From Lentzea sp. (GTDB lineage: Bacteria; Actinomycetota; Actinomycetes; Mycobacteriales; Pseudonocardiaceae), in assembly GCA_030146905.1 (NCBI GenBank), contig JASLAV010000385.1:1-10592 (forward strand): DNA of 10,592 nucleotides, written 5' to 3'. Position 1 is the stretch's first letter. The number at the start of each line of letters is the position of its first letter. The position numbers and the translations under genes were made by a program. Below the pieces are notes generated by a model. The model saw only the letters and a list, made by a program, of their open reading frames with translations. It ran no database searches and was not told the DNA's origin. Shown here in pieces: positions 1-6,484 of this stretch.

Positions 1-357
1 CACCAGGGTGCCGTCCACGATCAGCACGGTGTCCGGGCTGTGCCGGCGGGTCACCGGCGCGAGCGCCAGCAGCGGCGCCAGGTGATCCACCACGCGGCCC
101 GCCGCGGACTTCGAGATCCCGAACAGCAGCGCGACTTGCCGCAACGTCAGATTCGTCCGGTAGTACACCGCCACCAGCAACACCCGATCCGCCAGTGGCA
201 AACCCCACCGCCGGCCGCTGCCGGTCTGCTCACCACCCCGACAGGCCACGACCCGCACGAGCTTGCGGAACACCCGCACCGACAAGCCCGTGAACACCGG
301 CACCCACTCCGGCCGGTCCGCACTGATCACTTGATCCACACCAAGATCATCGATCAC
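1..357 (-). CDS. IS5-like DDE transposase, N-terminal part (runs off the left edge)
   Basis: The minus strand is open for 119 codons from a GTG at 357-355. An in-frame TAA lies 12-15 bases upstream of it, so this GTG is the only reasonable start. The frame is still open at base 1, so the gene continues outside the window. The product begins VIDDLGVDQVISADRPEW. At about residues 71-92 it has a helix-turn-helix-like stretch (TLRQVALLFGISKSAAGRVV), as in the N-terminal domain of actinobacterial IS5-family transposases. The last visible segment, VLIVDGTLV, carries an aspartate at residue 115 that fits the first catalytic Asp of the DDE triad. The rest of the catalytic domain is not visible, so I cannot say whether the gene is intact. 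It points away from the neighbouring IS701-like element. Family assignment is from memory of motif patterns. Confidence 0.8.
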   Translation of the reverse strand, partial: MIDDLGVDQVISADRPEWVPVFTGLSVRVFRKLVRVVACRGGEQTGSGRRWGLPLADRVLLVAVYYRTNLTLRQVALLFGISKSAAGRVVDHLAPLLALAPVTRRHSPDTVLIVDGTLV

Positions 358-365
358 TTCGAGAC

Positions 366-382
366 GGCGTTACGGGACAACC
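366..382 (-). repeat. Probable terminal end of the IS5-like element
   Basis: On the minus strand the bases just upstream of the IS5-like start read GGTTGTCCCGTAACGC, which resembles terminal inverted repeats of actinomycete IS5 elements. The other end lies outside the window, so the repeat cannot be confirmed. If correct, this element ends only a few bases from the start of the IS701-like element. Confidence 0.35.
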
Positions 383-383
383 T

Positions 384-387
384 TTAG
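384..387. repeat. Left target-site flank of the IS701-like element (TTAG)
   Basis: Four bases immediately outside the left inverted repeat. Compare CTAG on the right side at 1819-1822. Three of the four bases match, and both fit YTAR. Confidence 0.5.
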
Positions 388-1818
388 CAGGGCTTTGTTT
401 GATCGGCTGCTGGAGGTGTCGCTGATGTGATCTTCTTGGTGGGTGAGGCCGGAGGAGATGGCGCTGGTTCGCCCGGTGATCGAGGACTTCGCTGCGGAGA
501 TGTTCGGCGGGTTCGCTCGTCGTGACCAGCGAGGCAAGGGCGAGCTGTATCTGCGTGGGCTGTTGCTGGACGGCAAGCGCAAGTCGATGCAGCCCATGGC
601 AGAGCGCTTGCGTGTTGACCATCAGCAGTTGCAGCAGTTCGTCGCGACCTCGACCTGGGACCACACCGAGGTCCGGCGTCGGCTGGCGGTGTGGGCGGCG
701 GAGTTCGTCGATCCGGACGCGTTGGCCATTGACGACACCGGTTTTCCCAAGGATGAGACCTCGTCGCCGGGTGTGGCGCGGATGTACTGCGGAGCGTTGG
801 GAAAGCGGGGCAACTGCCAGATCGGGGTCAGCGTGCACGCCGTCACCGACTGGGCCTCGGCCGCGGTGGACTGGCGGTTGTTCCTGCCCGAGTCCTGGGA
901 CGATCGCAAAGCCGCCGAGGAGCACACGGCAGCGGAGATCGCCCGCAAGCGGGCTCGCTGCGCGATCCCGGATGACCAGCGGCATCGGGAGAAGTGGCGG
1001 CTGGCGCTGGACATGATCGACGAGACTCTCGGCTGGGGCCTGCCGCGGCGGCCGGTGGTCGCCGACGCCGCCTACGGCGACGCCACCAGCTTCCGCCAAG
1101 GAGGCCTGACCTACGCCCTGGCGGTCTCCGCCTCCACCAGCGTCCACCCCGCCGACACCTGCCCGGTCCCGCCGGCATGGTCGGGCACCGGCCGCCCGCC
1201 GACGAAGACCACCTACCCCGACAAACCCGTCACCGCCAAGACACTGGTGACGGCGGCCGGGCGCTCAGCCGGGCGATTCGTGCTCTGGCGCCATGGCTCC
1301 CGCACCAGCTCCGTGAACCCGGCCGCGGCCATGCGCTCGCGGTTCGTCGCGCTGCGGGTGCGTCCGGCCAACCGCAACATCCCCCGCGCCGACGACGGCA
1401 GCCTGCCCGAGTGCTGGCCGAATGGCCAGCCGGAGCGGCCGAGCCCACCGACTACTGGCTGTCCACCCTGCCCGCCGACATCCGGCTACGCGACCTGGTC
1501 AAGATCGCCAAAATCCGCTGGCGCATCGAGCACGACTACCGCGAACTCAAAGACGGCCTCGGTTTGGACCACTTCGAAGGCCGTTCCTGGCTGGGCTGGC
1601 ACCGCCACGTCACGCTCGCCTCGGTCGCGCAAGCCATCTGCACACAGCTGCGCCGCACCCCAAAAGCCCCTGAGCGGGACTGACTCTCTACGCCGTCCTG
1701 CGCGAACTGCAGGTCCTACTCGCGGCCTGGACCGGCGTCTGCCACACCTGCCGACAACCCGTCCAAGCCACAACCGACCCACAGAAACCACAGCTCAACA
1801 GCACCTAACGAAGCCCTA
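388..1818 (+). mobile_element. IS701-family insertion sequence, degenerate
   Basis: The left end reads CAGGGCTTTGTTT from 388. The right end, read inward on the minus strand from 1818, gives TAGGGCTTCGTTA. The shared core AGGGCTTxGTT is an 11-base terminal inverted repeat with one mismatch. The flanks are TTAG (384-387) and CTAG (1819-1822). Both fit the YTAR target that I recall for the IS701 family, but they differ at one base, so the target duplication has decayed or the ends come from different insertions. The element is about 1.43 kb and holds one transposase gene that fills almost all of it and carries at least two frame changes. It is probably unable to move by itself. Confidence 0.75.
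443..1808 (+). pseudogene. IS701-family transposase, two frameshifts
   Basis: Translation from the GTG at 443 (an ATG at 458 is the alternative) gives the typical IS701 DDE transposase order. The N-terminal region includes FAAEMFGGFARRDQR. The first catalytic motif is LAIDDTGFPKD (Asp near residues 97-98) and the second is VVADAAYGD (Asp near 208). This frame loses sense after DGSLPECW near 1410. Homology resumes at LAEWPAGAAEPTDYWLSTLPAD in another frame and includes IRWRIEHDYRELKDGLGLD, with the third acidic residue in YRELK. That frame stops at 1681-1683, and the C-terminal piece LYAVLRELQVLLAAWTGVC appears in the third frame, ending at TAA 1806-1808. The first break fits loss of 1 or 7 bases. 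All catalytic residues are still readable, so decay looks recent. No single reading frame encodes a full enzyme. Confidence 0.85.
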
Positions 1819-1822
1819 CTAG
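1819..1822. repeat. Right target-site flank of the IS701-like element (CTAG)
   Basis: Four bases immediately outside the right inverted repeat, partner of TTAG at 384-387. The one-base mismatch means it is not a clean duplication. Confidence 0.5.
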
Positions 1823-2146
1823 GGCCACGACATCCAGGCCGCGATCGCCGCGCACCAAGGCCGCTCGCCGCACAACGTGCACTCGGCGTTGCGATCACTG
1901 TTTCGTGGCCTCAAGCAAGAGTGCCGGGTTTTCCACAATCCTGCGCGCGGTGTTCCCGGCCGCTTCAGCGTCGGTTCGGCGAGTTACACGCAGCGGCTTG
2001 AGCGCCTCGCGGTGAACTCATGTGATCTCGGCAGTACGCCACTCGGAAATCTCTGCGTCGGGCCCCTGGGCGAGCGTCATGACTGCACTCACGCCCATGC
2101 CGACCCCGAGTGTCTGCCGCGCGTCGCGGTTCACACGACCTCCTGA
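1823..2146 (+). pseudogene. Possible tyrosine-integrase fragment beside the IS701-like element
   Basis: The frame that opens right after the IS701 flank reads GHDIQAAIAAHQGRSPHNVH, then ALRSLFRGLKQECRVFHNPARGVPG. The pattern 'ALRSLFRxLKxExxVFxNPARG' resembles the core-binding (SAM-like) domain of actinobacterial phage-type tyrosine integrases. The catalytic R-H-R-Y domain is not visible, and after about base 1990 the frame no longer resembles the family, although it stays open to a stop near 2146. There is no convincing start or ribosome binding site. I read it as an internal scrap, perhaps cut by the IS701 insertion, but no matching upstream half is seen on the other side of that element. 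The identification rests on a short motif and is tentative. Confidence 0.4.
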
Positions 2147-2245
2147 TCAAATCCTGCGCTACTCCTGGAGCCGGGACTGTGCGGAGTCGCGGGATCAGCT
2201 GTCGCTGACCAGCTGGCTCCGGCGTGGCCGAGACAATTGGAGCTA

Positions 2246-2256
2246 CGACGAAGGGG
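2246..2256 (+). promoter_or_regulatory. Candidate regulatory repeat CGACGAAGGGG, copy 1
   Basis: First of two identical 11-mers upstream of the secreted beta-helix gene, about 250 bases before its ATG. The 42-base spacing to copy 2 equals four DNA helical turns, as expected if a protein binds both copies on one face. The binding factor is unknown. Confidence 0.35.
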
Positions 2257-2287
2257 CCATTTGGGGGACTGCGGTATCGGTCGCCTT

Positions 2288-2298
2288 CGACGAAGGGG
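2288..2298 (+). promoter_or_regulatory. Candidate regulatory repeat CGACGAAGGGG, copy 2
   Basis: Second identical 11-mer, 212 bases before the ATG at 2510. Ten of the eleven bases recur in the same orientation relative to transcription upstream of the glycine-rich repeat gene (9044-9053, minus strand). Confidence 0.35.
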
Positions 2299-2509
2299 TA
2301 GGTTGCATATTGTTACCCCGGACCTCGGTGACGTGACCTGTTCCATGACAATCGTGGACGCAGATCACGGGCCGAGGTTTTTGCATGGACGGCCCGATAT
2401 GCAGGCCTTCTGATCGGGTGTCCTGTCCGCGGTCTTCCTTGTCTTTTTCCGCTGGTGCGTCCGTGCCGCGCGGTCATCCCTATTTTTCGTTTCAGGAAAT
2501 GAACTAGTT

Positions 2510-3358
2510 ATGCAACGCATCCGCACCATCCTCCATTCCATGATCGGGGCCACCGTCGTGGCCGCCGGTCTGGTCGCCCTTGCCCCCGTAGCACAAGCCA
2601 TCACCATTCCGGTGGCGTGCAGCGAGAACGCCTTGGTCGCGGCGGTGAACCAGGCCAACAGCACTCCCGCCTCGGACACGCTCGTGCTGGCAGGCGGCTG
2701 CACCTACCAGTTGACCTCCGCTCACGGTGGCCTCACCACCGGACTGCCAGTGATCACCACCCCGATCCAGATGATCGGCCCGGCAGTCATCACCCGCTCC
2801 TCCGCACTGCCGTTCCGGATCGCCGAAGTCAGCTCGACCGGCAGCCTGACCCTGACCACCTCGGTCATCTTCACCAACGGCAGCGCCGTCGGTGACGGCG
2901 GCGGCATCCTCAACCGGGGCGCGGTCACCCTCACCAACAGCAGCCTCATCGGGAACGTGACCACGCTCAACGGCGGTGGCCTGGCCAACGCCGACACCGC
3001 CTCCGGCACTGCGCCCTCCGCGACCTTCACCAGGAGCAACGTCACCGGCAACACCGCGCTGCTGCGCGGTGGCGGCATCTACAACGGCCTGCGCGGCACG
3101 TTGACCACCACAGGTGTATCCGGCAGCCCGATGTTCATCCTCAACAACACTGGTTCCGAAGGTGGTGGTGTCGCCGCGGTCAATTCCACCGCGACCACCA
3201 TGACCCAAACCGCAGTCACGGTGAACACCGCGGTGCTGACCGCTGGTGGCGTCTACCGCCTCGGCGGCACCATGACCACCACCAACTCACCCATCACCGC
3301 CAACACCCCCAACAACTGTGTCGGCAGCGTTCCGGCCGTGCCCAACTGCACCGGCTGA
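2510..3358 (+). CDS. Secreted parallel beta-helix-like protein
   Basis: This 282-residue protein starts with a Sec signal peptide: MQRIRT, a hydrophobic core at about residues 11-25, and a signal peptidase site after APVAQA at residue 30. The mature protein begins with VACSENALVAAVNQANS and DTLVLAGGCTYQLTS. That opening is common in secreted actinobacterial right-handed beta-helix proteins, and the two cysteines could form a disulfide. From about residue 95 it has repeating short strands and GGG turns (GDGGGILNRGAVTLTNSSLIGN, LNGGGLANAD, LRGGGIYN, EGGGVAAVN), typical of Pmp-like or pectate-lyase-fold coils. It ends NNCVGSVPAVPNCTG, a cysteine pair that may close the last coil. No catalytic residues stand out, so a binding or surface role is more likely than an enzyme. 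AGGA lies 12 bases before the ATG. The small peptide gene at 3425 follows on the same strand with a 66-base gap. Confidence 0.8.
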   Translation: MQRIRTILHSMIGATVVAAGLVALAPVAQAITIPVACSENALVAAVNQANSTPASDTLVLAGGCTYQLTSAHGGLTTGLPVITTPIQMIGPAVITRSSALPFRIAEVSSTGSLTLTTSVIFTNGSAVGDGGGILNRGAVTLTNSSLIGNVTTLNGGGLANADTASGTAPSATFTRSNVTGNTALLRGGGIYNGLRGTLTTTGVSGSPMFILNNTGSEGGGVAAVNSTATTMTQTAVTVNTAVLTAGGVYRLGGTMTTTNSPITANTPNNCVGSVPAVPNCTG

Positions 3359-3410
3359 CCACCACGCGGGTGAACCGCACACGCCCCCAGTAAATGCTCC
3401 ACTCGATACC

Positions 3411-3417
3411 AAGGAGA
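3411..3417 (+). promoter_or_regulatory. Strong ribosome binding site AAGGAGA for the 35-residue peptide
   Basis: AAGGAGA lies 7 bases before the ATG at 3425. It is one of the best Shine-Dalgarno matches in the window and is the main reason for calling the very short gene real. Confidence 0.75.
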
Positions 3418-3424
3418 CCTCGTC

Positions 3425-3532
3425 ATGGGAATCGTCATCATCGGCGGCCTGATCGACTCCGTCATCGGCATCATCAACGGCGCCGTGGCCGGCATCCTCG
3501 GTGCCGCCGGTGCGCTCCTGCCCATCATCTAG
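3425..3532 (+). CDS. Small hydrophobic glycine-zipper peptide (35 residues)
   Basis: The reading frame runs from ATG 3425 to TAG 3530-3532. The peptide begins MGIVIIGGLIDSVIGI and ends LGAAGALLPII. It contains no lysine, arginine or cysteine; its only charged residue is Asp11. Glycines at 15, 19 and 23 form a classic glycine zipper (GxxxGxxxG), with further small residues at 26, 27, 28, 29 and 30. Such spacing favours tight helix packing and oligomers in a membrane. Evidence for expression is the AAGGAGA site 7 bases upstream and the hairpin terminator 19 bases downstream. It follows the secreted beta-helix gene and is probably on the same transcript. Function is unknown; a membrane subunit, a bacteriocin-like or toxin-like peptide, or a partner of the upstream protein are all possible. 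I do not recognise a named family. Confidence 0.65.
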   Translation: MGIVIIGGLIDSVIGIINGAVAGILGAAGALLPII

Positions 3533-3550
3533 AACCAGAGCCCGACCGCG

Positions 3551-3587
3551 CGACCCCCACCAGGCCTTCGCCGGCCGGCGGGGGTCG
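3551..3587 (+). terminator. Hairpin terminator after the small peptide gene
   Basis: CGACCCCC (3551-3558) pairs perfectly with GGGGGTCG (3580-3587), an 8-bp GC-rich stem with a 21-base loop that can itself pair partly (GGCC with GGCC). No T-run follows, which is usual for actinomycete terminators. It would end the 2510-3532 transcript. Confidence 0.65.
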
Positions 3588-3884
3588 TGCCCGGTTGCAG
3601 GGACAAAGCAGTGCGGTAAACCCTGGCGAACGGGTGTGGATCAATACTTGCGGAACGCAATTTGCCGTCCATGAGCAGAGCTGCACGATGATCATCAGCT
3701 TGGCCGGAGCATTGCAGTCACTGGCAATCAATGTGGGGACGCGTTGCGCGCTGCCGCGAGTTCCGTCCGCTGGTTGAACAATTATCTTCGTGGCGTGAAC
3801 CGGAGCCGCCGCCACACCCGACGGGCTCTGTGATTGTCCTGCACACCTATACCGACGCCTACCTCTTCCCGGTTCAGCCCGGTG
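3588..3884. other. Intergenic stretch without a supported gene
   Basis: No frame here has both a credible ribosome binding site and recognisable protein sequence. It may hold the former promoter and lost 5' end of the glycine-rich pseudogene that follows. Confidence 0.4.
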
Positions 3885-4148
3885 GCAGGTGGGATCGAAA
3901 ACTCCGGCACCTCACCGGCGTGGACACCATCACCGCGGCTGGAGGCAAGGACGGCAACGATGCCTGCGGCGGTACCAGCTGCAGCGGCCCCGGTGGCATC
4001 GGCGGCGCTGCAGGAGCCGGCGGTCTCGACAACTCCGGAACCATCAACGATTGGGCTCGACACCATCGCCACCCTGTCCGGCGCCAGCGGCCTCGCAGGC
4101 GGCCACGGCATCGCCGAGATCAACAACGGCAGCATCTGCACCTGCTGA
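3885..4148 (+). pseudogene. Remnant of a glycine-rich repeat protein, paralogue of the gene at 7767-8918
   Basis: Joining three frame segments gives one coherent C-terminal portion: VAGGIENSGT, then VDTITAAGGKDGNDACGGTS and CSGPGGIGGAAGAGGLDNSG, then GLDTIATLSGASGLAGGHGI and AEINNGSICTC followed by TGA. The intact protein at 7767-8918 contains CSGPGGAGGLGGAAGAGGLG and ends NNGGVCSC, so the two match closely, including the internal CSGPGG, the NxGT motif and the final CxC. Frame changes fall near 3905-3925 and 4040-4055. The signal peptide and earlier repeats are missing and no ribosome binding site is visible. It is therefore a decayed 3' fragment on the opposite strand from its paralogue. 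Conservation of the very C-terminus, despite the loose repeats before it, suggests that end had a specific function. Confidence 0.75.
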
Positions 4149-4638
4149 CTAGCAGTGCAGCGGTACCAACAGGGCAGCGGCAACGGTGTCGCCGCCGCCC
4201 TCGACGATCCCAGGGACGCTGTAGCTGCCAACAACTCTGTCCACGGCACATCCTGTGGTTCCGGTGCGGCTCACACTGCTCGCGTCCACATCCACACCTT
4301 GGAGCGCCTTGCCTTCTGGCGTAGCCGGTCAACCTTCTGCCAATGCGTTGCCCAGTGACCTCGGAGCGGCCCAGGACGTGAACACCCACGGCCGCCGTGG
4401 CCGGGGCGCAGCAGCGATTCACTCCGGGCACCACGTTCGTTCACCCGTTCGCATGCCGCCCCTTTCGGTGGCAGCATGCGCGAAAGAGCTCGGCTATGTT
4501 CGGCAGTAGTCGGTTCTCACCGACGAATGCAGCCCTTCGCGCGGCCGGCGACGTGTCAGTCGCTGAGCCTTGGGGCGTGCGCCCGCCCTGGACCCCGGCG
4601 GCAACCACTTCTCCAGTCTCACTGTCAGGAGTGCCGCC
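4149..4638. other. Intergenic region between the glycine-rich remnant and the TPR gene
   Basis: No gene is supported. It contains three hairpins: CCACGG-ccg-CCGTGG at 4386-4400, a 10-bp stem with one mismatch at 4451-4479, and a perfect GTCGGT-tctc-ACCGAC at 4509-4524. The last, 115 bases before the TPR start, is palindromic and could be an operator. No promoter elements are clear. Confidence 0.4.
4451..4479. terminator. Hairpin, possible terminator
   Basis: GCATGCCGCC (4451-4460) pairs with GGCAGCATGC (4470-4479) with one C-A mismatch and a 9-base loop. It lies between the remnant gene and the TPR gene. It may be an old terminator; direction is uncertain. Confidence 0.4.
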
Positions 4639-5616
4639 ATGGCCAACCCGGAATCCTTCCCCGGCACAGAACGTGCGCCCCGCACGATCGGTTTGCCCGA
4701 CGTCGAACAGCTGGAGGCGGACACGCACGCCCTGCGCCTGGTGGACTACCGCCAAGGCGGCGATGCGTGTCTCGACGCGATCCGCAGCCGGATAGGGGAG
4801 GGGCGGTTGATGCTCGAGGCGTCAGCCGCCGAGTACGTGCGGCGCCGGTTGCACGTGGGGCTGGGCGATCTGCACAACCTCGCCGGCTGGGTGTGCTTCG
4901 ACGTCGGCCTGACCGGCAGCGCCCGTGTCCACTTCGCCCGAGCGCTCGTGCTCGCCGGTTGGGCCCGGCACAACAGCCTGGTGGCCAACATCTGCTATCG
5001 GCTCGGCCGCGTGTGCTTGCACCACGAGAGCCTCGACGAGGCCTTGGGCTACTTCGAGCTGGGTCAGCTCGCCGCGGACGGGCCGGGCGACGAGATCGCC
5101 GCCAGCATCCTGTCGATGAACTCGGCGTGGGCCCACGCCAGGAAAGGTGACGGTGGTCAGGCGCTCGCCGAGCTCGACCGCGGCAGGGACCGGTTCGCGG
5201 CCGCCGACCACACCGGCGTGCCCAGCTGGGCCGGGTTCTTCACCGAGACCGATTTGTCGGCCATGGTCGGCGCCGTCCACACCGATCTGGCTCTCACCAC
5301 GAACCTCAGCCACGCCCGCACCGCGATTCCGCTGCTCACCGCAGCGGTCGACGACTACAGCGACGGCATGGCCCGCAGCCGTGCATTCAGCCTCGTCCTG
5401 CTGTCGATCAACCACCTGCTCGATCGGGATCTCGATCACGGCATCGCCGTCGGATTCCGCGCGCTGGCATCCGCCGAGACATTCACCTCGGCACGTGTCC
5501 GCGATCGCATCCGGCCACTGGGCGAGCAAGCTGCGCGCCACCGCTCCCACGCCGCTGCGCGGGAACTCGCCGCGCGCATCGCCGAATTTGCCGGCTCCCC
5601 GCACCGGCAACACTGA
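4639..5616 (+). CDS. TPR regulator-like protein without a DNA-binding domain
   Basis: The 325-residue product starts at ATG 4639, preceded by AGGAG with 7 bases between. An upstream in-frame ATG at 4570 has no such site and adds residues unlike the family. From about residue 28 the sequence follows the sensor half of actinobacterial XRE/TPR transcriptional regulators. Landmarks are ALRLVDYRQGGDACLDAI, LGDLHNLAGWVCFDVGLTGS, ARVHFARALVLA, YRLGRVCLHHESLDEALGYF, LSMNSAWAHARKGDGGQALA, SWAGFFTETDLSAMVGAVHT and MARSRAFSLVLLSINHLL. These form tandem helical TPR units over about residues 70-300. The roughly 70-100-residue helix-turn-helix that such proteins normally carry at the N-terminus is absent, and no HTH is readable upstream. 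It may bind a ligand or partner protein, or be a paralogue that lost its DNA-binding part. It lies 139 bases before the GAF-ANTAR pair on the same strand. Confidence 0.75.
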   Translation: MANPESFPGTERAPRTIGLPDVEQLEADTHALRLVDYRQGGDACLDAIRSRIGEGRLMLEASAAEYVRRRLHVGLGDLHNLAGWVCFDVGLTGSARVHFARALVLAGWARHNSLVANICYRLGRVCLHHESLDEALGYFELGQLAADGPGDEIAASILSMNSAWAHARKGDGGQALAELDRGRDRFAAADHTGVPSWAGFFTETDLSAMVGAVHTDLALTTNLSHARTAIPLLTAAVDDYSDGMARSRAFSLVLLSINHLLDRDLDHGIAVGFRALASAETFTSARVRDRIRPLGEQAARHRSHAAARELAARIAEFAGSPHRQH

Positions 5617-5755
5617 CACGTTTCCCGGCGGAGCTGTCCGCGCTCGACCAGTGCCGTCCCCGCGTCGTCCGTGCGGTCCGACAAGTGGGTGATGGTGGTA
5701 GGTATGGGAAAGTGCCAAGGTTCCTCTTAGATCACAATGGCGAGGAGTGACCGAC
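5617..5755 (+). promoter_or_regulatory. Intergenic region and ribosome binding site before the GAF-ANTAR pair
   Basis: GAGGAG at 5742-5747 sits 8 bases before the ATG at 5756 and decides that start over the overlapping GTG at 5747. No consensus promoter is convincing, and I could not find the two-hairpin ANTAR target element here by eye. Confidence 0.45.
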
Positions 5756-6484
5756 ATGGGCACGAATCGGCATCTCGGCATACTGGTGGTGATCGACGAG
5801 ATCGCCAGGGCCGACCAGGAGCCCGTCGGAATTCGCCATGTCTGTCTTGCCTGCCGGACCGGTCTGAACGCTGTCGGCGTCGGCGTCTACCTGGCCGGTG
5901 CGGTGCAACCGCTCGAAGTCGTCGGAACCGCTGGTGACGAGATGGCCGAGTTGCAGGTGACGGTGGGTGAGGGGCCTGTCTCGGAGGCTCTGCGGCACAA
6001 CCAACCGGTGTTCGTATCCGACCTGGCAGGCGAGTGGAGCGCGCAGCGCTGGCCCGTGTTCGCCCCGGCCGCGGCCGGAGCAGGGGTGGCGGCGGTGTTC
6101 GTCCTGCCTCTGACGCTCGGGGCGATCGCGCTGGGCGCATTGGAGATCTGCCGGGACGTGGACGGCCCGTTGTCGCCGGAGGAGCTCGCGGACGCACTGC
6201 TGTTCGCGGACACCGCGACAACGCTGTTGCTCGCCCGGTCGCAGATGTCGACGGCGCTGGACACCGTCGACCTGCCGCATTCCGAGCCGGATGGCCGCTG
6301 GGCGGTGGTGCACCAGGCCACCGGCATGATGTCGGTGCAGCTGGACACCGACCTCGGTGAGGCGTTCCTGCGGTTGCGGGCCCACGCGTACCTCACCGGC
6401 CTGCGTCTCTCGGAGGTTGCAGCCGACGTGGTTGCGCGCAAACTGAGATTCACACCGGATACCAACCATGAGAAACAGAGGTGA
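5756..6484 (+). CDS. GAF-ANTAR regulator, first of a tandem pair
   Basis: The 242-residue product has a GAF-like sensor domain at about residues 8-155. Landmarks are VCLACRTGLNAVGVGVYLAG, VTVGEGPVSEALRHNQPVFV and an AIALGALEICRD strand. A C-terminal ANTAR domain at about 181-230 includes GRWAVVHQATGMMSVQL and AFLRLRAHAYLTGLRLSEVA. ANTAR domains are known to bind paired hexaloop hairpins in nascent RNA and prevent termination; GAF domains sense small molecules or redox state. The GAF part lacks the CxxC pair found in the next gene. The ANTAR core is also divergent: the usual 'AKGhL' is here QATGMM. A different ligand or a non-canonical partner role is therefore possible. Its TGA overlaps the GTG of the next gene by 4 bases, which predicts coupled translation. 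Confidence 0.8.
   Translation: MGTNRHLGILVVIDEIARADQEPVGIRHVCLACRTGLNAVGVGVYLAGAVQPLEVVGTAGDEMAELQVTVGEGPVSEALRHNQPVFVSDLAGEWSAQRWPVFAPAAAGAGVAAVFVLPLTLGAIALGALEICRDVDGPLSPEELADALLFADTATTLLLARSQMSTALDTVDLPHSEPDGRWAVVHQATGMMSVQLDTDLGEAFLRLRAHAYLTGLRLSEVAADVVARKLRFTPDTNHEKQR

Larger units (their letters stand above)
2147..2509. other. Intergenic region upstream of the beta-helix gene
   Basis: No convincing gene. It holds two copies of CGACGAAGGGG (2246-2256 and 2288-2298), exactly 42 bases apart. The second overlaps a sigma70-like arrangement, TTCGAC (2287-2292), 16 bases, then TATTGT. A short inverted repeat CGGGCC/GGCCCG lies further down, and AGGA (2494-2497) precedes the ATG at 2510 by 12 bases. 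The promoter reading is only a suggestion. Confidence 0.4.

Noticed and set aside
2504..3208. Minus-strand frame opposite the beta-helix gene
   Set aside because: Antisense of Gly/Thr-rich repeats; the plus frame has a signal peptide and typical family ends.
4822..5781. Long minus-strand open frame opposite the TPR gene
   Set aside because: High-GC shadow frame. The plus-strand product shows recognisable TPR-regulator sequence and a good ribosome binding site.
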